Shown here: positions 53,069 to 63,478 of the stretch, piece after piece | Layout: every line of letters begins with the position of its first letter | How positions within the stretch are numbered: position 1 is the stretch's first letter | DNA from: Solirubrobacterales bacterium | Lineage (GTDB): Bacteria > Actinomycetota > Thermoleophilia > Solirubrobacterales > 70-9 | Reading direction: 5' to 3' | NCBI GenBank assembly: GCA_035573435.1 | Contig: DATMZR010000028.1 | Location: 1-64,000 of the forward strand | DNA length: 64,000 nucleotides | Notes under the pieces: generated by a model | What the model was told of the DNA's origin: nothing | The model's input: only the letters and a program-made list of their open reading frames with translations | Database searches by the model: none | Position numbers and translations under genes: made by a program

Positions 53069-54315
53069 AGGAAGGCCTTGCCGTCGCCTCGGTAGGTCGG
53101 CACCTGGTCGACGATTCGATCGCCCTCCACCAGGTACAGCCAGTTGAAGCGCTCGCAAAGCTCGCCCGCCTTGGCGTGGCGCATGTAGACGCGATCGCCG
53201 ACGCGCAGGCGCCTGGCCGCGATCCCGAGCAGGGGCGTCTGCACTTCGCCTGCTCCCTCCTGCTGGTCGAGCTGGAGGCCCTGGGGAAGGTATGGCTCCG
53301 GCAGCCGCTCCCGAGAGGCCACGCCGGAGGCGATGTAGCCGCCGCCGAGCGCGGTGACCACACCGGGGGCGGGCCGGCGAACGATCGGCAGCACGAAGTA
53401 GGCGGCCGGCGTCAAGGTCAGGGAGCGGTAATGGTCGAAGAGCACCGGGTCGTAGAAGCCGGAGCCGGCAGTGAGCTCGGTGACCACGCCCGCCGCAGCT
53501 GTCCTGGCCAGACTCCCGGTCCCGCCGCCGTTCACGAACTCGAGCGATGCCTGCTCGCGAACAGCATCGACCATCAGGGGCAGGCGACCGCGGATGTCGC
53601 GCTCCGAGGCCGTCTGCATCAGGCGGATCAGGGTGCTGCGCAGGGGCCGGCCGGGGATCCGGTCGCCGACGCCGGCGATGTGACCCTCGTATGCCATCAC
53701 CCCGACCAGGCGGGTGCCGGGCCGTCCCTCGATCTCGGCCGCCGTCTGACGGGCCTGCTCCGGCGTTCGCACCGGCGAGCGCTTCGGTCCGATCCGCACC
53801 AGCTTGCCCCCGAGCGGCCACCAGCCGACGTCCACATCCAGGCAGACCCGAAGCTCGGCGCGGCCACCCCTGATCGCCGACTCGATCAGGTCGAGGTGAG
53901 CCGGGCTGTCGACCATCGGCACCGGCGCGCTGGCCGGCTCCGTGGCGGCCAGCTCGACCAGCTCCGTGAGTGCCTCTCGGTCTGCGGTCGGGTAGGCGAC
54001 GACGATGTCCTCGAAGCCCTGCCGGGCGAGGAACAAGGCCTCGGGCAAGGTGAAGGAGAGGACGCCCGCAAAGCCGGAGTCGAATTCGAAGATGCGGCGC
54101 AGGACCGCCACCGAGCGCACCGACTTGGAGGCGACGCGGATCGGCTTGCCGGCGGCCTGGGCGAGCATGAACCGCGCGTTGGCGCGCAGAGCGTCGAGGT
54201 CGACGAAGGCGAACGGCGCAGCGATCGAATCGAAGATCGCCTCGTAGCGAGTGTGGAGCGCCTCCAGGTCGGCCGCCGGGGCCACGGCTGGAAGGCTGGT
54301 ACGGGTTGCGCTCAC
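53065..54315 (-). CDS. PLP-dependent alanine-racemase-fold enzyme (D-threonine aldolase / amino acid deaminase-like)
   Basis: A 416-residue fold type III PLP enzyme. AFVDLDALRANARFM and IRVASKSVRSVAVLRR carry the PLP lysine (K in ASKSVR); the C-terminal beta domain has GDRVYMRHAKAGEL, typical of D-threonine aldolase/DSD1-like proteins with a metal site. GTG 54315 is chosen since upstream frame runs into the tRNA gene. Convergent with the lactone oxidase. The substrate is unknown. Confidence 0.88.
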   Translation of the reverse strand: MSATRTSLPAVAPAADLEALHTRYEAIFDSIAAPFAFVDLDALRANARFMLAQAAGKPIRVASKSVRSVAVLRRIFEFDSGFAGVLSFTLPEALFLARQGFEDIVVAYPTADREALTELVELAATEPASAPVPMVDSPAHLDLIESAIRGGRAELRVCLDVDVGWWPLGGKLVRIGPKRSPVRTPEQARQTAAEIEGRPGTRLVGVMAYEGHIAGVGDRIPGRPLRSTLIRLMQTASERDIRGRLPLMVDAVREQASLEFVNGGGTGSLARTAAAGVVTELTAGSGFYDPVLFDHYRSLTLTPAAYFVLPIVRRPAPGVVTALGGGYIASGVASRERLPEPYLPQGLQLDQQEGAGEVQTPLLGIAARRLRVGDRVYMRHAKAGELCERFNWLYLVEGDRIVDQVPTYRGDGKAFL

Positions 54316-54384
54316 CGCGGCGCGAGGGTATCGAGTGCAGGCGCTGAGCTTCGCGGGAGCGAGGCTAGAATCGGTGGCGGCCCC

Positions 54385-54473
54385 GGAGAGGTGGCCGAGT
54401 GGCTGAAGGCACTCGCCTGCTAAGCGAGTAGGGGGCGCAAGCTCTCTCGAGGGTTCGAATCCCTCCCTCTCCG
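54385..54473 (+). tRNA. tRNA-Ser(GCU)
   Basis: Class II tRNA. The acceptor GGAGAGG pairs with CCTCTCC, the anticodon loop is CTGCTAA with GCU, the variable arm is GGGGGCGCAAGCTCTCTC-like, and the T arm is GAGGGTTCGAATCCCTC. The discriminator is G and no CCA is encoded. Confidence 0.94.
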
Positions 54474-54509
54474 CTACCCGACCAACACTCGAACCAGGAG
54501 GAAAATCAG

Positions 54510-55169
54510 ATGGCATTGCAGCTTGGCGACACGGCACCGGATTTCGAGGCCGATTCGACTGAGGGCCCGATCCGCTTCCACGACTGGATCGGCGACTCGT
54601 GGGCCGTCCTGTTCTCGCACCCGAAGGACTTCACTCCGGTGTGCACGACCGAGCTCGGCTACATGGCGAAGATCAAGCCCGAGTTCGACAAGCGGAATGT
54701 GAAGATCATGGGTCTCTCGGTCGACACGACCAGTGACCACGAGGGGTGGGCGCGCGACATCGAGGAGACACAGGGCCAGGCGCCCAACTACCCGATCGTC
54801 GCCGACGGCGACTTCAGCGTCTCGAAGCTCTATGGGATGCTGCCCGCCGAGACCTCGGGGGACCCGGGCGAGCGCACCCCGGCCGACAACCAGACGGTCC
54901 GGAACGTGTTCGTCATCGGCCCCGACAAGAAGATCAAGCTGATCCTGGTCTATCCGATGACCACGGGCCGCAACTTCGATGAGGTGTTGCGCGTCATCGA
55001 CTCCCTGCAGCTGACCGCCAACCACAAGGTCTCGACGCCGGTCAACTGGCAGCAGGGCGAGGACGTGATCATCGCCGGCTCGGTCTCAGACGACGCAGCG
55101 AAGGAGATCTGGCCCGACGGCTGGGAGTCGCCGAAGCCCTACATCCGGATCGTCCCCCAGCCGCGCTGA
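54510..55169 (+). CDS. 1-Cys peroxiredoxin (Prx6 type)
   Basis: Thiol peroxidase of 219 residues. The peroxidatic Cys45 is in PKDFTPVCTTELG. No second Cys is present, so a resolving Cys must come from another thiol. The C-terminal extension (WQQGEDVIIAGSVSDDAAKE) matches Prx6-like enzymes. A strong AGGAGGAAAATCAG ribosome site precedes ATG 54510. Confidence 0.95.
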   Translation: MALQLGDTAPDFEADSTEGPIRFHDWIGDSWAVLFSHPKDFTPVCTTELGYMAKIKPEFDKRNVKIMGLSVDTTSDHEGWARDIEETQGQAPNYPIVADGDFSVSKLYGMLPAETSGDPGERTPADNQTVRNVFVIGPDKKIKLILVYPMTTGRNFDEVLRVIDSLQLTANHKVSTPVNWQQGEDVIIAGSVSDDAAKEIWPDGWESPKPYIRIVPQPR

Positions 55170-55217
55170 GCGGGGCAGGAGGACGGGACTCAGGCCGGGT
55201 CTAGCGGTGGTTTGTCT

Positions 55218-56075
55218 ATGAGCCGCGCCACGAAGGCGATCGGGGTGCTTGCGGTGGTGGCCCTGGTCGGGGAGGCGGTCGTGTTGGCCGTCCTGCTCCG
55301 CGGGGATTCCAACGGGAACAGCGCAGGCTCGAGCCCGCCCGTGGTGACCGTGGGGAAGGCGCCACGCCCCAAGCCGCCGGCCGCCCCGGCCGCGGCGGAG
55401 TCGCCACCTCACAAGCCGCCGCCCGCCCCAGAAGTGGCGAAGCGGCCGCAGCATGAGCCGCAGCTCTTGCTGTCCGATCGCAAGCACCCCATAGTCTGGC
55501 TGCGGCATGGCGCCCAGATCCAGATCCGCAGCGCTCCGGGCGGGAAGGTGGTCAAGACCGTGCGTTGGCGGACGCAGTTCGATTCCAGGACGGTGCTGGC
55601 TGTGTTTCGCCGCGTCGGTCAATGGGCGGGCGTCCCCACGCCGTTGGTGCCCAACGGCGACCTCGGCTGGGTGAAGCTCGACCCCTCGAAGCTGCGCTCC
55701 GGCTCGACGCCCTACGCGATCGACATCGACCTCTCGAGGCGAGCCGCCCAGCTTCGCCGCGGCGATCGGGTCTTGCGCTCGTTCACGGTCACCGTCGGAG
55801 CCCCGGGCACTGCCACCCCAACTGGGCACTTTGCGGTCACGGACACCTTCCGCGGCAATATCAACCCGGCCTACGGGTGCTGCGCGGTAGCGACTACGGC
55901 CCGGCAGCTCAGCCTGCCCTCTGGCTGGCTCGGAGGGGACCGGATCGCGATCCATGGCACCACCGGCCCGCTGGGCGTGGCGGCGTCGCATGGTTGTGTG
56001 CGGGCCACCGACCAGGACGTCAACGCGCTCGTCAACACGGTCCAGCCCGGAGCGCCGGTGATCATCCGCCAGTAG
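55218..56075 (+). CDS. membrane-anchored L,D-transpeptidase (YkuD domain)
   Basis: Peptidoglycan cross-linking enzyme of 285 residues. There is an N-terminal membrane helix (AIGVLAVVALVGEAVVLAVL), a Pro-rich linker (38-72), an SH3-like part (85-155) and a YkuD catalytic domain with His246 (IAIHGTTG) and His258-Gly-Cys260 (SHGCVRATD). A CC pair at 221-222 is unusual for the family and may form a disulfide. ATG 55218; a TTG at 55212 is possible. Confidence 0.93.
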   Translation: MSRATKAIGVLAVVALVGEAVVLAVLLRGDSNGNSAGSSPPVVTVGKAPRPKPPAAPAAAESPPHKPPPAPEVAKRPQHEPQLLLSDRKHPIVWLRHGAQIQIRSAPGGKVVKTVRWRTQFDSRTVLAVFRRVGQWAGVPTPLVPNGDLGWVKLDPSKLRSGSTPYAIDIDLSRRAAQLRRGDRVLRSFTVTVGAPGTATPTGHFAVTDTFRGNINPAYGCCAVATTARQLSLPSGWLGGDRIAIHGTTGPLGVAASHGCVRATDQDVNALVNTVQPGAPVIIRQ

Positions 56076-56082
56076 CGACCTA

Positions 56083-56187
<105 letters not shown>

Positions 56188-56197
56188 TCAGCTTCGC

Positions 56198-56214
56198 CAG
56201 GATCGAACCTGTGA
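56198..56214. repeat. inverted copy of the tRNA-Arg T arm
   Basis: AGGATCGAACCTGTGAC is the reverse complement of GTCACAGGTTCGAATCCT of the tRNA (56159-56177) with one base missing. With the tRNA T arm it could form a hairpin that ends or competes with tRNA folding. Confidence 0.5.
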
Positions 56215-56221
56215 CATCGCT

Positions 56222-56264
56222 CGCCTTCCAGGCTCGCTGAGGTTCGAATCCTGTCGGGCGCGTT
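56222..56264 (+). repeat. tRNA-Arg 3'-end fragment, copy B
   Basis: CGCCTTCCAGGCTCGCTGAG followed by GTTCGAATCCTGTCGGGCGC repeats the T arm and acceptor end of tRNA-Arg(ACG) with a foreign 18-base piece before it. The first 37 bases match copy C at 58900-58936. Confidence 0.7.
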
Positions 56265-56474
56265 CGCTGCATTCAAGCCAAATGCGGGCAGATCAAGCCG
56301 ATCAGGACAGGACGGCCGATGGGACTTGGCAGGACATCAAGTCACCAGCGTGATACCAGCATGTCCGGCCGTGCCGCCTCGTATGGGAAGCCGTAGCGCG
56401 CGAGCTAGCGCTGCTGCTTCTCGGGCCGCGGGCCGTAGCTCCGCCGCCGGCCGCCAGCTCGGCCGTCGGGCTTC

Positions 56475-56825
56475 TCACCGTGCCCAGAGCTCTGGGATAT
56501 GGCGCTCCAGGTGGACGGCGATCGTCTCGCGAACCCAGCGCTGCGTCTCGGCGTCGGCGATCCGGTAGCGGCCCAGCAGTATCGCCTGCTCCGTCAGTGG
56601 CCGCCCGGCGATCTCCCAGCGGACGGCGAGCCGCTCGAAGAGCATCTCGGTTCGCCGCCGCCAGGCGTCGTCGAGAGAGGTGGCCGCACCAGGCGGCGCC
56701 TCGCCGATCTTCGCGATCGTGCCGGCGCTTAGCGACTGCCGCAGGCTGAGGACGTTGCCTTCGGGATCGGTGTAGTCCACGGTCGGCACAGGTTGCCTGC
56801 GTCGGTGCCGCCGTCGCTTCGCCAT
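56475..56825 (-). CDS. conserved-looking hypothetical protein
   Basis: A 116-residue soluble protein that starts with a basic stretch (MAKRRRHRRRQPVP), followed by TVDYTDPEGNVLSLRQSLSA and a helical region (RRTEMLFERLAVRWEIAG then RPLTEQAILLGRYRIADAET). No family is recognised. The basic start suggests nucleic-acid binding, without proof. The 56187-56474 gap before it holds only tRNA-like fragments. Confidence 0.6.
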   Translation of the reverse strand: MAKRRRHRRRQPVPTVDYTDPEGNVLSLRQSLSAGTIAKIGEAPPGAATSLDDAWRRRTEMLFERLAVRWEIAGRPLTEQAILLGRYRIADAETQRWVRETIAVHLERHIPELWAR

Positions 56826-56953
56826 ACGCGCTCAAGTTTGGCAGCGAGGCCAGGCCGTACGGTAATCACGGAGGCCGAGTTAAGGGCTAGGGCTCCCTAC
56901 CCAGCGGGCACGTCCCCGGTGTCCGCATGGCCGCGCCCCGTAGCGTGTCCCCG

Positions 56954-58804
<1,851 letters not shown>

Positions 58805-58831
58805 AAGCTGTTGCCGGCGGGCGCCGGTCGA

Positions 58832-58850
58832 GGTCGGTCTACGAAACCGA
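58832..58850 (+). repeat. tRNA-Arg anticodon-arm fragment, copy D
   Basis: GGTCGGTCTACGAAACCGA repeats the anticodon stem-loop of tRNA-Arg(ACG) outside a tRNA gene, just after the typA stop. Confidence 0.6.
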
Positions 58851-58883
58851 GGCGTCGTTAGCGGAGCGCAGCTGACTCCATGC

Positions 58884-58942
58884 CTACGAAACCGAAGGTC
58901 GCCTTCCAGGCTCGCTGAGGTTCGAATCCTGTCGGGAGCGTT
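58884..58942 (+). repeat. tRNA-Arg fragment, copy C
   Basis: CTACGAAACCGAAGGTC, a foreign 18-base piece, and GGTTCGAATCCTGTCGGG give anticodon arm plus T arm and acceptor end without a 5' half. The 37 bases at 58900-58936 equal those at 56222-56258. Confidence 0.7.
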
Positions 58943-59004
58943 CCCTCCTCCTCACCCGTGCCGCGAGGCGGCGATACGATCAGCACCGCTGGGAGGCCGC
59001 CGAC

Positions 59005-60462
59005 ATGAGGGAGATCTGGACTGACACGGGGAGCGGAAGGGGGCGGCCCGCCGCGCGCTCGGCCCGGGGCCTGATTGGACGGTCCCTTCGCTGTGCGTGC
59101 GCGAGCCTGCTGGCGCTTCTCTTTCTCGGGCTGGGGGCTGCGCCCGCCCTCGCCCTCGATCCGGCGAGCCTCGTCAAGGACATCCGGCCCGGCAGCGGCA
59201 ACTCGGGTCCCACCTCCCTCACCAACGCCGCCGGGACGCTCTTCTTCGGGGCCAAGGACGACACCCACGGCGTAGAGCTCTGGAGATCGGACGGGACCGC
59301 GCCGGGGACGAAGCTCGTCAAGGACATCCGCCCTGGCGAGGGCCCATACGGGAAGAAGTCCTCGATCCCCGCCTACCTCACGAACGTCGCTGGGACGCTC
59401 TTCTTCGCGGCCAACGACGACACCCACGGCGTAGAGCTCTGGAGATCGGACGGGACCCCAGCGGGGACGAAGCTGGTCAAGGACATATACCCCGGCGGGT
59501 CCTCGTCCCCCTCCTTCCTCATGAACGTCGCCGGGACGCTCTTCTTTCTGGCCGACGACGGGACCCACGGCACGGAGCTCTGGAGATCGGACGGGACCGC
59601 CGCGGGGACGACGCTCGTCAAGGACATCTTGCCCGGCACCGGCAACTCGGGTCCCACCTCCCTCACCAACGTCGCTGGGACGCTCTTCTTCGCGGCCAAC
59701 GACGACACCCACGGCAGGGAGCTCTGGAAGTCGGACGGAACCGCGGTGGGGACGAAGCTGGTCAAGGACATCCGCCCCGGCGGGTCCTCGTCCCCCGCCT
59801 ACCTCACCAACGTCGCCGGGACGCTCTTCTTCGCGGCCGATGACGGCAGCGACGGCGTAGAGCTCTGGAGGTCGGACGGCACCGCGGCGGGGACGAAGCT
59901 CGTCAAGGACATCCGCCCCAGCGGGTCCGTGTACGGCGAATCCTCGCGTCCCTCCTATCTCACGAACGTCGCCGGGACACTCTTCTTTCAGGCCCAGGAC
60001 GGCACCCACGGCATAGAGCTCTGGAAATCGGACGGGACGGCGGCGGGGACGAAGCTCGTGGCGAACATAAGGCCGGGCGGGTCCTCGTCACCCGTCTACC
60101 TCACGAACGTCGCCGGAACGCTTTTCTTTCAGGCCGACGACGGCAGTCGCGGCACCGAGCTCTGGAGGTCGGACGGGACCTTGGCGGGGACGAAGCTCGT
60201 CAAGGACATAAACCCCGGCGGGCCCTCGTTTCCTGGCTTATTCACCAACGTCGCCGGAACGCTTTTCTTTCAGGCCGACGACGGCTCCCACGGCACAGAG
60301 CTCTGGAGGTCGGACGGGACCGCGGCAGGGACGAAGCTCGTCAAGGACATCAACCCCGGCGGGGCCTCGGTGCCCTACTCCCTCACCAACTTCGCCGGGA
60401 TCCTCTTCTTTGGGGCCGATGACGGCACCCACGGCACGGAGCTCTGGAAAGCAACGCCCTAG
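59005..60462 (+). CDS. secreted ELWxxDGT-repeat protein
   Basis: A 485-residue protein with a signal-like segment (CACASLLALLFLGLGAAPAL). It holds nine ELW repeats of about 48 residues with consensus GTKLVKDIxPGGSS..PxxLTNVAGTLFFxADDGTHGxELWRSDGT (given here as pattern blocks), a possible beta-propeller. The last ends ELWKATP. Similar repeats occur in surface proteins of diverse bacteria and their function is unknown. High identity between repeats suggests recent expansion or gene conversion. ATG 59005 follows GGGAGG. Confidence 0.9.
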   Translation: MREIWTDTGSGRGRPAARSARGLIGRSLRCACASLLALLFLGLGAAPALALDPASLVKDIRPGSGNSGPTSLTNAAGTLFFGAKDDTHGVELWRSDGTAPGTKLVKDIRPGEGPYGKKSSIPAYLTNVAGTLFFAANDDTHGVELWRSDGTPAGTKLVKDIYPGGSSSPSFLMNVAGTLFFLADDGTHGTELWRSDGTAAGTTLVKDILPGTGNSGPTSLTNVAGTLFFAANDDTHGRELWKSDGTAVGTKLVKDIRPGGSSSPAYLTNVAGTLFFAADDGSDGVELWRSDGTAAGTKLVKDIRPSGSVYGESSRPSYLTNVAGTLFFQAQDGTHGIELWKSDGTAAGTKLVANIRPGGSSSPVYLTNVAGTLFFQADDGSRGTELWRSDGTLAGTKLVKDINPGGPSFPGLFTNVAGTLFFQADDGSHGTELWRSDGTAAGTKLVKDINPGGASVPYSLTNFAGILFFGADDGTHGTELWKATP

Positions 60463-60479
60463 TCCCACGTAACCGGGAC
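60462..60479 (+). terminator. small GTCCC/GGGAC hairpin after the ELW gene
   Basis: GTCCC (60462-60466) and GGGAC (60475-60479) flank an 8-base loop directly after the ELW stop codon. The stem is short, so this is a weak terminator candidate. Confidence 0.25.
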
Positions 60480-60578
60480 GGGTGGCCGGGACCCCGCTCG
60501 GCTTGCTTTCACGGCAATTTCATTCCGCTCCGCCACAACTGCGCAACCACGCAATTCCAAAGCGAGAGGAGCGCAACA

Positions 60579-61346
60579 ATGGCCAACAGAGCACGGAATA
60601 TCAAGCTGGTCGCTGGCAGCGCAGTCGTCGTGGCTGCAGCCGGAGCCGTGGTCCTGGCTGTGACGGCAAGTGGCGGCACCTCGCACCGAAGCTCGGGGCT
60701 GCCGCAGGGAGATGACCCTGTACACCTCCACGCGGCCAGCTTCAGCGCAAACATCGACAACTCCCGCTGGCCGATGACGGTTGGTAGCCGCTGGGTCTAC
60801 CGAGTCGTTGACACCTCCGATGGCTCGGTTCAGCGGGATGTGATCAGAGTCACCAAGCGGACGAAGCTGATCGCCGACGGGATCAGGGCCCGGGTCGTGA
60901 GCGACATTGTCACCGACCATGGCGAGCCGACAGAGGTGACCAAGGATTGGTACGCCCAGGACAAGCACGGAAATGTCTGGTACTTCGGCGAGCACACGGT
61001 CGAATACGTCAACGGCCATCGGACCGATAACGGCTCATGGGAGGCCGGGGTCGACGGGAACCTGCCCGGAGTCGCGCTGCCTGCGAAGCCAAAGGTCGGC
61101 ATGTCCTATCGCGAGGAGTACTCGAAGGGCGTCGCCGAGGACCAATCACGGGTCCTGGCTCTCGACGAGCAGGCCAAGGTTCCCGCTGGCCATTTCAAGC
61201 CTGCGCTGATGACCGAGGACTTCTCGCCGATCGAGCCAAACGTCTCCGAGCTGAAGTTCTACGCCCACGGCAGCGGGCAGGCGGTGCTGGCGGTCGACGT
61301 CTCTGGCGGATCAGACATCGAGCAACTGGTGAAGTACACGCACTGA
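60579..61346 (+). CDS. membrane-anchored protein, paralogue of the 42218 lipoprotein
   Basis: A 255-residue protein with an N-terminal hydrophobic segment (LVAGSAVVVAAAGAVVLAVT) but no lipobox Cys, then the same blocks as the 42218 lipoprotein: NSRWPMTVGSRWVYRVVDTS, KDWYAQDKHGNVWYFGEHTV, GSWEAGVDGNLPGVALPAKP, KVPAGHFKPALMTEDFSPIE. Anchoring differs (signal-anchor versus lipid), so the two may sit in different places. AGAGGAGCGCAACA precedes ATG 60579. Function unknown. Confidence 0.8.
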   Translation: MANRARNIKLVAGSAVVVAAAGAVVLAVTASGGTSHRSSGLPQGDDPVHLHAASFSANIDNSRWPMTVGSRWVYRVVDTSDGSVQRDVIRVTKRTKLIADGIRARVVSDIVTDHGEPTEVTKDWYAQDKHGNVWYFGEHTVEYVNGHRTDNGSWEAGVDGNLPGVALPAKPKVGMSYREEYSKGVAEDQSRVLALDEQAKVPAGHFKPALMTEDFSPIEPNVSELKFYAHGSGQAVLAVDVSGGSDIEQLVKYTH

Positions 61347-61357
61347 TGCCCGGCTGA

Positions 61358-61390
61358 GGGCGTCGAAACGGGCGGCTGATTGGGACGCCC
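61358..61390. terminator. bidirectional terminator between convergent genes
   Basis: GGGCGTC (61358-61364) and GACGCCC (61384-61390) form a 7-bp stem with a 19-base loop between the stops of the two convergent genes. Confidence 0.35.
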
Positions 61391-61397
61391 GCGCACG

Positions 61398-62381
61398 CTA
61401 GAGCGCCGCAAAGTGCACCAGGCTGACCGCGCCGGCGATCAGGCAGTACACGGCAAACGGCCGCAGGCTTTTGGTCTCGAAGTAGCGCACCAGGAAGCGG
61501 ACAGAGAAGTACGCCGTAACGCCGCAGACCAGCATCCCGACGACGACCTGGCCATGGATGTGCTCGCCGGCGCTGCCGAAGAGGCTCGGCAGTTTGAGCA
61601 CGCCGGCCGCGAGGATCACGGGGGTCGCCAAAAGGAACGCGAAGCGGGCCGCGTCCTCGTAGGACAGGCCGCGCCAGAGGCCTCCCACCATGGTGATGCC
61701 GGAGCGACTGATCCCGGCGAAGAGGGCTGCGATCTGAAGGGAGCCGACGAGCAGGCCATCGGCATAAGGGATTCGCGAGATGCGCACGTCCGAGGCGTAG
61801 GCCTCAGCGACGTCCGCCTCGGTGCGGCCGGCGGCGGCCTTGGTCGCCAGCGTGGGGGTCTCATCGGGCGCCGTGAGCGGCTTGTGACCGTGCTCGGACT
61901 GCCTGCGCGCTACATGATCGCCTGCCAGCAGGATCAGCCCGTTCACGAGCAGGAAGGCGCTCGCCGCGACGGGCTTGGCGAGCGCCGTGCGGAAGAGGTG
62001 CTCGAACAGAAGCCCGGTGATCCCGACCGGGATCGTCGCAATCACTATCAGCCAGGCCAAGCGCTCGTCCGAGCCCTCGATCTGCACCTCACGCGCGCGC
62101 AGACTGCGTACGCAGCTGCGAAAGAAGCCCGCGATGATCCTGATCCAGTCGGCGCGAAAGAACCACAAAAGCGCCAGCGCCGTCGCGACGTGAAGGGCCA
62201 CGATGAAGGCGAGGTAGAAGGAGGACTCGCTGTGTGCCTGCGAAGACTGGGTGACGAGCGTCTCCCAGCTGCCGCCGAGCCAGGCCGGAACGAGCACTGA
62301 ATGCCCGAGGCTGGAGACTGGAAAGAGCTCGGTGACCCCCTGCACGAGGGCGATGACGATCGCTTGCACGTAGCTGAGCAT
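61398..62381 (-). CDS. uppP: undecaprenyl-diphosphate phosphatase
   Basis: Membrane phosphatase of 327 residues that recycles the C55 lipid carrier for peptidoglycan. Motif 1 QGVTELFPVSSLGHSVL (about 14-30) and motif 2 GISRSG are present; eight helices are visible. A hydrophilic insert of about 40 residues (SEHGHKPLTAPDETPTLATK) lies between the halves, longer than usual. Start ATG 62381. Confidence 0.93.
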   Translation of the reverse strand: MLSYVQAIVIALVQGVTELFPVSSLGHSVLVPAWLGGSWETLVTQSSQAHSESSFYLAFIVALHVATALALLWFFRADWIRIIAGFFRSCVRSLRAREVQIEGSDERLAWLIVIATIPVGITGLLFEHLFRTALAKPVAASAFLLVNGLILLAGDHVARRQSEHGHKPLTAPDETPTLATKAAAGRTEADVAEAYASDVRISRIPYADGLLVGSLQIAALFAGISRSGITMVGGLWRGLSYEDAARFAFLLATPVILAAGVLKLPSLFGSAGEHIHGQVVVGMLVCGVTAYFSVRFLVRYFETKSLRPFAVYCLIAGAVSLVHFAAL

Positions 62382-62506
62382 TGGCGGTTCGGCTCCGGAG
62401 CTCGGACAAGTTCTACCTCAGTGCACGGGTGAGCTCCGTGCGCTCCGCGAGGGAACGCCATATAGTCCGGGCCCGGAGGCTAAGGAAGGAAGCGCTTCAG
62501 GGACGG

Positions 62507-63433
62507 ATGAAGCCGGATCCTCGCAAGCTCGGCGCAGCCGTCACTGCGGTGGTGACACTGGCAGTGGCCGGAACCGCGGTTGCAGGGTCGTTCGACCCAC
62601 GTCCCGGAGATACGACGATCGGTAATGCGGGCGGGATCAAGTACGTCAAGGATTCGGCTGCCTTCGATCCCGGTAACAGCAACTACGCGAACGACGCGAT
62701 CTGGTGCGGCCACAAGCCACGGGCGACGGGCGGCGGGGCGCGTCTCCGGGGAGCCACGGCGTCGAAGTACATCGAGAGCTCGCTGCCTCGTGATGTTTAT
62801 CTCGACTACGGCGATCCGGACGAGGTCGAGGACGATAGTTGGGAGGCGTCGGGGTACGGACCGGCTGGCAAGCGGCTGACGACCTTCGGGATCTGCGCTC
62901 GCGACGCCAACCTGCGTTACGTCTTCCTCGATGTGCCGGACTCGCCGACCGGCAACCGGACCGCAGTGGTGGGTTGCGGCGGTGACGGCTATCACGCGGT
63001 CGGGGGTGGAGGACTGATCGCCCCATCGCAGTCCTGGACCAACTCCTCCCATCCGTTCGACGGTGGCGACACCGACAAGCGACCAGATGACGGCTGGAGG
63101 CTGCGGGTCTTCGATCCCGTCGGCGGGATTGGTGGGTTCGTGGCGGAGGCGATCTGCATGCGCGGCGCCGACCTCGCCTACGAGAGGAAGACGGCCACCG
63201 GCCTCGAGGCTGGCGAGGCGGCGAGCACGACGGCCGTCTGTGGCCGCGGGCGGCACGTGCTCGGCGGCGGGCTGCGGATCAGCGGCCCGCAGGATGAGGC
63301 CCGCGCGGCGAGCTCGTTTCCCTTCGACGGCAATGATCGCTTCAAGGTTCCGGACGACGGCTGGAAGTCAACCGCTTACAACCTCTCTGGCGGGCCCAAG
63401 ACGCTCACCACGTTCGCGATCTGCCTCGGCTGA
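62507..63433 (+). CDS. secreted protein with three Cys-paired repeats, unknown family
   Basis: A 308-residue protein with a signal peptide (LGAAVTAVVTLAVAGTAVAG). Three units of about 60-65 residues each start C-x(6-9)-GGG and end [TE]xxICxR/G: Cys67/Cys130, Cys157/Cys217, Cys245/Cys306. Each has a middle S-x-P-[FR]-D and a DD[GS]W motif. Paired Cys suggest one disulfide per unit. I do not recognise the family. ATG 62507. Confidence 0.75.
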   Translation: MKPDPRKLGAAVTAVVTLAVAGTAVAGSFDPRPGDTTIGNAGGIKYVKDSAAFDPGNSNYANDAIWCGHKPRATGGGARLRGATASKYIESSLPRDVYLDYGDPDEVEDDSWEASGYGPAGKRLTTFGICARDANLRYVFLDVPDSPTGNRTAVVGCGGDGYHAVGGGGLIAPSQSWTNSSHPFDGGDTDKRPDDGWRLRVFDPVGGIGGFVAEAICMRGADLAYERKTATGLEAGEAASTTAVCGRGRHVLGGGLRISGPQDEARAASSFPFDGNDRFKVPDDGWKSTAYNLSGGPKTLTTFAICLG

Positions 63434-63478
63434 GCAAACAGCTACCAAGAGCCATCAACACACATCGAGATCAAGCCC

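Noticed and set aside
51662-53821. A 719-codon open frame on the minus strand opposite the lactone oxidase.
   Set aside because: It overlaps two real genes and a tRNA and shows no conserved motif.
58858-60009. A 383-codon minus-strand frame with internal repeats.
   Set aside because: The repeats are the reverse translation of the ELWxxDGT gene and its end reads through a tRNA fragment.
59140-60462. Tandem repeats that might suggest a CRISPR array.
   Set aside because: The period is about 150 bases in frame with a protein and there are no spacers or cas genes.
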